Origin: Pezizomycotina sp. ARF18
Lineage: Eukaryota > Ascomycota
Length of the DNA: 64,000 nucleotides
Direction of reading: 5' to 3'
Assembly (NCBI GenBank): GCA_002224055.1
Contig: AZLU01000028.1
Location: forward strand, 226,425 to 290,424
Shown: one piece after another, positions 58,794-64,000 of the stretch
How positions within the stretch are numbered: position 1 is the first letter of the stretch
Layout: the number at the start of each line of letters is the position of its first letter
The notes under the pieces: generated by a model
Database searches by the model: none
What the model was told of the DNA's origin: nothing
Seen by the model: the letters and a program-made list of their open reading frames with translations, nothing else
Program-made: the position numbers and the translations under genes

Positions 58794-60281
58794 TAGTGTT
58801 TACTATAGGTCGGGTTTCGGCCCGACCCGATGACCCGACCCTATAATAGGCGGGCCACTAACGTCATAGCCCGGCCCGAGTCGGTTTTTTAGGCGGGTTA
58901 AGGGCCTTATAACCCGCTAAATATTTTAGTAAATCTAAAAATCTAGTTTTTAGCATTTAATTAAGCTAAATTATATTGAAATAAAAATTTATTAGTCTAT
59001 ATTAAATTCCTACTAAATAAACCGCTAAAAACGCTATAAAATCTAATTATTAATAGCTACCTAATAATAATCTCTATAGCTCTAGCTTAATCTCTCTAAG
59101 TCCCTCTTATTATCTCTATACTTATCTTAAACCTAACTCTTATAAACTTTAAAATTTTTAAAATATTATTAAAAATAAAACAATATAAAGAGAAAACTAT
59201 AAAAATTTCTTCTTTCTTCATCCCATACCGATCGTAATTATAAAAAAAGATTTTAATTATAGAAGCCTTTAAACTTTAAAAAATTTATAAAGTTAAGCTT
59301 TTAAATAAAAATAGATAAAGTAACTTTAAGAGTAATTATTTAGTAATATCTTTAAACCTTAACTAATGGCGATAAAGAGAAAAATCTTAATCTTTTTAAC
59401 TTAATATTTTACTATTTATTTAAACGTTTATAAACTAAAATCCTGTCTAAAATTAATAAATATTATCTAAAAAAAAGTAGAAGTTTAAAGTTTACAAAAA
59501 AGAATTCTTTTCTCTCTATTTCTTTTTTATAATTTTTAACTCTATTAGTCTTTTTTACTAGATAGACGCACTAGCGATTAATAGTACGACCGCTACTAGC
59601 TATAGATTATTTTCTTTAATTTTTTACCGATTCTTTATTTAAAAGATTAAACTTTATAAAATTTTTAAAGTTTAAAAACCTCTTTTTATAATTAAGATCT
59701 TTCTCTTATAACTAAAATTTTTTTATATATAAAGAAGATTAGTCTTCTTTAATACCTTTTATACTCTTAACCCTCTATAATTTCATACTAAATCTATTAT
59801 TTTTTTATTTTTATCTATATTTTAATATTTTTTATATATTTTAGAGTTTCTTAAGAGCTAGATTTAATAAAAGTATAGTATTAATAAGAGAGACTTAGAT
59901 TATCTAAGTAAGGCTATAAAGATTATTCAGTAAATATTATAATACTATTAATATTCTATAAGAAACTATTTAAATTTTAATAATTTATTAGAACTAGACT
60001 AATAAATATTAAAAAAATATAAAATTAATAAAAAATATAAAAAAAATATAAAACTAATAAAAAATTTAAAAAAAAGTATAAAACTAATAAAAATATAATA
60101 AAAATTAAATAAAATATTAGTATCTTAGTATTATATTATACATTTTTAGAAATTTAATAACCCGATTAACCCGCCCGACCCGCTCGTTAGGTCGGGCCGG
60201 GCTAGTAGTAGTGACCCTACGGGCAACATAGGCGGGTCAATACCCCTCAGGTTGGCCCGACCCACCCGATGTCAAACACTA
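58794..60281. mobile_element. Non-autonomous hAT-like DNA transposon, copy 2
   Basis: 1488 bp, same TAGTGTTT/AAACACTA termini and same GC-rich subterminal GGTCGGG/CCCGACC repeats as copy 1, with the interior aligning along its whole length. Many differences are C/T or G/A. The 8 bp on each side (ATATACAC and TACAAGAC) do not match, so no target duplication is visible; left and right flanks may not have been contiguous before. No open frame. Confidence 0.85.
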
Positions 60282-61733
60282 TACAAGACAATTAAACCCT
60301 TATATATTAATATAATATAAAATATATCTAAGTTCGCGATACTTAAATAAATAATAACTTAATTTTAATAAAAAATAATAGTTTATTATTAAAAGCTCTT
60401 AACCAGCTTCTTTATTAGTTATCTAAAATAAAAACTTTAAATATCGCCTCCGCCTTTATTAACCAATACTAAAAAATCTTTAAAATCTAATATTAAGATT
60501 GTTTTATTAAAAGATAAGCCTACTATAGATAAAAATTGTAAAAAACTTATTAAAAAACTTAAACGATTCTTAAAAATCTTAATAATAAGCTTAATACTTT
60601 AATAATTTTAGAGATAGTTAACTACTTTTTAAAAGCTAAAACTAAATATTAAAATCTTAAAAATAAGATTATTACTCTTTAAGCTTTAAAAGTTTCTCTT
60701 TATTTTTATATTTATTAACTCTTAACTTATACTCTACTATAGATATTTTAAAAATATTAAGATTAATAAATCTAATATCTTTCACGATGAAAAATTAAAG
60801 TTTAATAATTTAATAAAATAAGTTAAGCTATATATAGAGTATTATCTTTTAAAATTTACTCTAAGAGAGTAAAAATTATATTATAAAATTATTACTTTAT
60901 AATAGCGCTTTTATCTAGTTTTAACTATATTATAAGACTAATATACTTTTAAATATTTTTAAAAATTTTTTAATTAGCTTTAAGAACGTTTTTAAAGATA
61001 TTAATAAAAAAGCTATAGCCGCTTAAACGCTTTTAGCTCTTAAGTAGACTAAAAGCTATATAAACTATACTTTAAAATTCTTATAAATTATTACTTATTT
61101 AACTAAAATAATAGAGCTCTCGCGTATACTTTTTATTAAGACTTAAAAGACTTAGTAAAAGATAAGTTTATATAAATAAAATAAATCGACGATTATAACG
61201 AAATAATATCGATAACTATTAAGATTAATAATTAATTATTTAAAAGATAATAAAAATAAAAAGAAATCGCTATTTAAATATTTATTCTAATAATACTTAA
61301 AAAAAGATAATTATAAAAAACTAATAGACTTAAATGCTACTATTCTATAGTACGCGAAAAAACATTTTTATACTAAATATAAATATTTTAAGTATTATAT
61401 AATACTCTTTAGACTTATAAATACTCCCGCTTCTTTTAAAATTTAATAAATTTCGTATTTCGCTTATATCTTAACTATTTTATAATAGTATACTTAAATA
61501 TATTCTTATCTTTTAAAGACTTATAAAGATTATATTAAATATATTTATTTAATTTTAAAAAGCTTTATAAATATAAGTTATATATAAAACTCTTAAATAT
61601 AATCTTTTATACTTTTAAAGTTAAATTTTAAATTATATTATAAATACTAAAGATATTAGAATAAATCTTAAAAAAATTAAATCTATTACTCTATAGTCTT
61701 ATACTAAAAATTTAAAATAGCTTTAATTTTTGT
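60282..61733 (+). mobile_element. RIP-mutated Gypsy-type pol fragment (reverse transcriptase)
   Basis: Very AT-rich with CpA/TpG nearly absent. Near 61350-61445 the frame reads YAKKHFYTKYKYFKYYIILF then RLINTPASFK, the degraded form of the Gypsy RT block 'WKTAFRTRYGHFEY.VMPFGLTNAPASF'. Downstream, SYLLKTYKDYIKYIYLILKS corresponds to 'IYSKTxEEHxKHVxLVL', and TKNLK near 61705-61720 to the 'PTNLKELQSFLGF' stretch. The fragment stops there, where the next LTR begins. Left end abuts the hAT-like copy. Dead remnant. Confidence 0.7.
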
Positions 61734-64000
61734 TGTTGGAGTAAGGACCGTTCAAGGCCTCAACTGGCCGGGCAATAACCTCGGTAAAGACTTAGAGTCA
61801 ATTTATATCTTTATTTAAAGATATGTATATATCTTACCTACCCCGCTTTTCTTTACTTAATAAAGAGAATCTCTTAGTAAGATAGATTTAGCCTATATAA
61901 CCTTTTTTATTAATATTAGATTAAAAGTCCTAATAACTCTATAACTTAGAATAACCGAGCTATAATCTATTAGAGAATATTATTATTTTTAATAGATATT
62001 ATTATTACTAAAATTTATCCTTACTTCCTTATAAAACTATAAATTTATCTACCTTAGCTCTATATAAAAATTTACTTACCTTATATAAAATTTACTAAAA
62101 ACTCTTATAGACCTATATTTCTTCTCTATAGACTCTATAAAATCTAAGTATTATTTTATTAAAATTAATTTTATTACTAAGAATAAACTAATAAAAACGT
62201 AATAGCGGATTTAAATCTAATAAAGATAATATTATTCTATAACCTCGTCTAAAACCGATAGTCCTATCTTTACTTAGATAGAAAAAATTATTTTTAACTT
62301 AGTCCTGTCCCTTATAAACTATTTTAAAACTAAGAAAAAAAGAGCTATATACTTAATAAGTTTTATCTTAAACGCTAAATACTATATAAAGACGATTATA
62401 GCTCCTAATAAGAAATTTTATTACCTACTAATACTATTCCTCTCCCGATAATATAGTAACGGCTACCTCTTAGAGCGATAAAAATAAACCGAGAGTACTA
62501 ACTAAGGAAATAGATACCCCCGATAAAAAATATAACCTTATAGATAAACAGATTTTTAAAAGTTAACTTATAAAAAATATCTATTAGTAAAAGCTAAGGC
62601 CTCTAAAGAGAAGAACTACCCTCGGAGACCTAAAATATATAGCTTCTCCTAGATTAATAGGCTTAACGATAATAAGGCTAATATTAGATTAATAAAAAAA
62701 ACTCGTCTAATAGACGCTTAGCAGCCCTCCTTAATAACTATTACTAAAATAATACTAAAGAGGAATTATAAAACTAAGAACTTAAAAAATATGTATACCT
62801 TTAGGATTAAAAAAATATCTCTTTTTATCTATAGTTATAGATTAGAGTAAAAGCCCTTACCGCGCCTAGAAATATCTTAAAAATAAGTTCTAAAAGTAGA
62901 CTCTACGACTATCATAAGCCTTATTTCTTACTTAAAAATATAAGGAAAGCCTAAGAGCGATACCTATAGCCTTATTATTAATTTTTTTAAGAGTATTAAC
63001 GATATTTGAAAATAAGATAATCCTAGATAGTAAAATATTTTAAAAAAAAAATATAAAGTCTAGATCCTTAAGGCGCTTAGAAAAGCTACTAACTAGAGAT
63101 TAAAACTTAGATAAAACTCTATTAGTTTAATAGCTATATAAAGGCTACTAAGGCTAGTAAAGATTATATCCTTATATTAAAAAAATAAAAAATATTCTTA
63201 AGTTAGTACTCCTTAAGTATAAAATATTTAACTCGATTACTCCTATAGTAAGAATAACTCTACTAATAATAATAATAACTAAGATAAAGATAATAAAGAT
63301 TCTAGTATTAAAACTACTATTACTAACTTTAGTATAATAGCGGTAAGGCGTTAGATAACCTTAATAGTTAGCTAAAGAATAAAGCTACTAAGACTAATTA
63401 CTTAATAGTTAATAAGAATAAGAGTAGAAGAATAGTTAATAGAGAATAATCCTTTATAAAACTAGTAGATTCTTTACTAGCGGTAAATATAGCTTCTATA
63501 AAAAGACTAACTATAATATTATTAATTATTTATAAAATAAAAAATATCGAGGTATATTAAAAAAAATAAGGCTAAATCTAATAGAAAGGCTATAGTAACT
63601 ACTTACGAAAAAAAGTTATATTAATAATAATAATAATAACTAGAATTAACGCTTATTTTATAATAAAGATTATTACTAAACGATATTATAGGTACTTACT
63701 AATTATTAAGTAATATATTTAGTTTAAAGCTTAAGATAAGGAAAAAACGAAGTATATATTAATTTTAGCTTATTAGACTATATTCTTAATACTAATTAAT
63801 CTTTATAATATATAATAAGTTTACTAAACTAAGGCTAATATTATATAGCTAATAACCTTATATATTAATACTATCAGATATAGTAAAGTAAAACTCTAAA
63901 TATTACTAAAACGTTTACTATTTTAAATATCTTATATACTCCTAACCTTATAATAAACCTAATAAGTTTATAGAGGTTATAAAGAAAAGGCTTTAACTTA
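61734..64000 (+). mobile_element. 5' part of another LTR retrotransposon, RIP-mutated, cut by window end
   Basis: Starts TGTTGGAGTAAGGACCGTTC, a common fungal LTR start, with a GC-rich first 70 bp followed by RIP-type AT-rich sequence. It begins exactly where the Gypsy pol homology breaks, so it was inserted into that element. The rest of the window is degraded interior without a motif I could assign, so superfamily is open. The LTR 3' boundary was not found. Confidence 0.6.

Noticed and set aside
1-64000. tRNA and rRNA genes
   Set aside because: Scanned by eye for tRNA B-box-like GGTTCGANTCC and rRNA cores; nothing convincing seen, though a covariance-model scan would be more sensitive.

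Overview
This window looks like nuclear DNA of a filamentous ascomycete (Pezizomycotina). The evidence is short GT-AG introns of about 48-100 nt, fungal-only families (four fungal rhodopsin-like membrane proteins, a HET-domain protein, a DUF7580-like protein, a purine nucleoside permease-type protein), F-box-like genes, and long AT-rich transposon blocks in which CpA and TpG are almost absent. That dinucleotide loss is the mark of repeat-induced point mutation (RIP).

Layout. 1-2.4 kb: a fungal rhodopsin-like gene (+) and a purine nucleoside permease gene (-). 3.2-14.3 kb: a clustered array of six diverged F-box-like paralogues on both strands. All have a tiny first exon ending just after the LPxE motif and a shared core, but their C-termini differ: RNA polymerase II CTD-like heptads in one, a Pro/Ser/Tyr tail in another, a Cys-rich module in a third, and a longer LRR-like C-terminus in two. 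15-17.3 kb: a second rhodopsin-like gene. 17.3-26.2 kb: mostly gene-free, with one Q/P-rich gene. 26.2-28.0 kb: an F-box gene whose first intron carries a solo LTR, itself split by a small inverted-repeat element. 29.1 kb: a two-repeat thymosin-beta/actobindin-like small protein. 29.9-31.5 and 36.1-37.5 kb: two more rhodopsin-like genes. 38.2-44.8 kb: a full-length RIP-mutated Ty1/Copia element with a nested hAT-like element. 47-50.8 kb: a RIP-mutated AT-rich block beside an intact solo LTR. 50.9-58.5 kb: a HET-domain gene, a DUF7580-like gene, an F-box gene and an INO80-subunit (Ies6-type) gene. 58.8-64 kb: a second copy of the hAT-like element, a RIP-mutated Gypsy pol fragment, and the 5' part of another LTR element.

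Reading frames. Most recognisable genes are broken by single-base shifts although the residues on either side stay well conserved. In the cases I traced, the missing base usually lies in a short homopolymer, which points to consensus indel errors rather than true decay. A separate class of defect, C-to-T (or G-to-A) stop-gains and a lost start in the F-box-like array, looks like real RIP-type mutation. Gene spans below are therefore given across frames.

The HET and DUF7580-like genes belong to families tied to fungal non-self recognition. The F-box-like array, with a constant core and exchangeable tails, is the most unusual part of the window.
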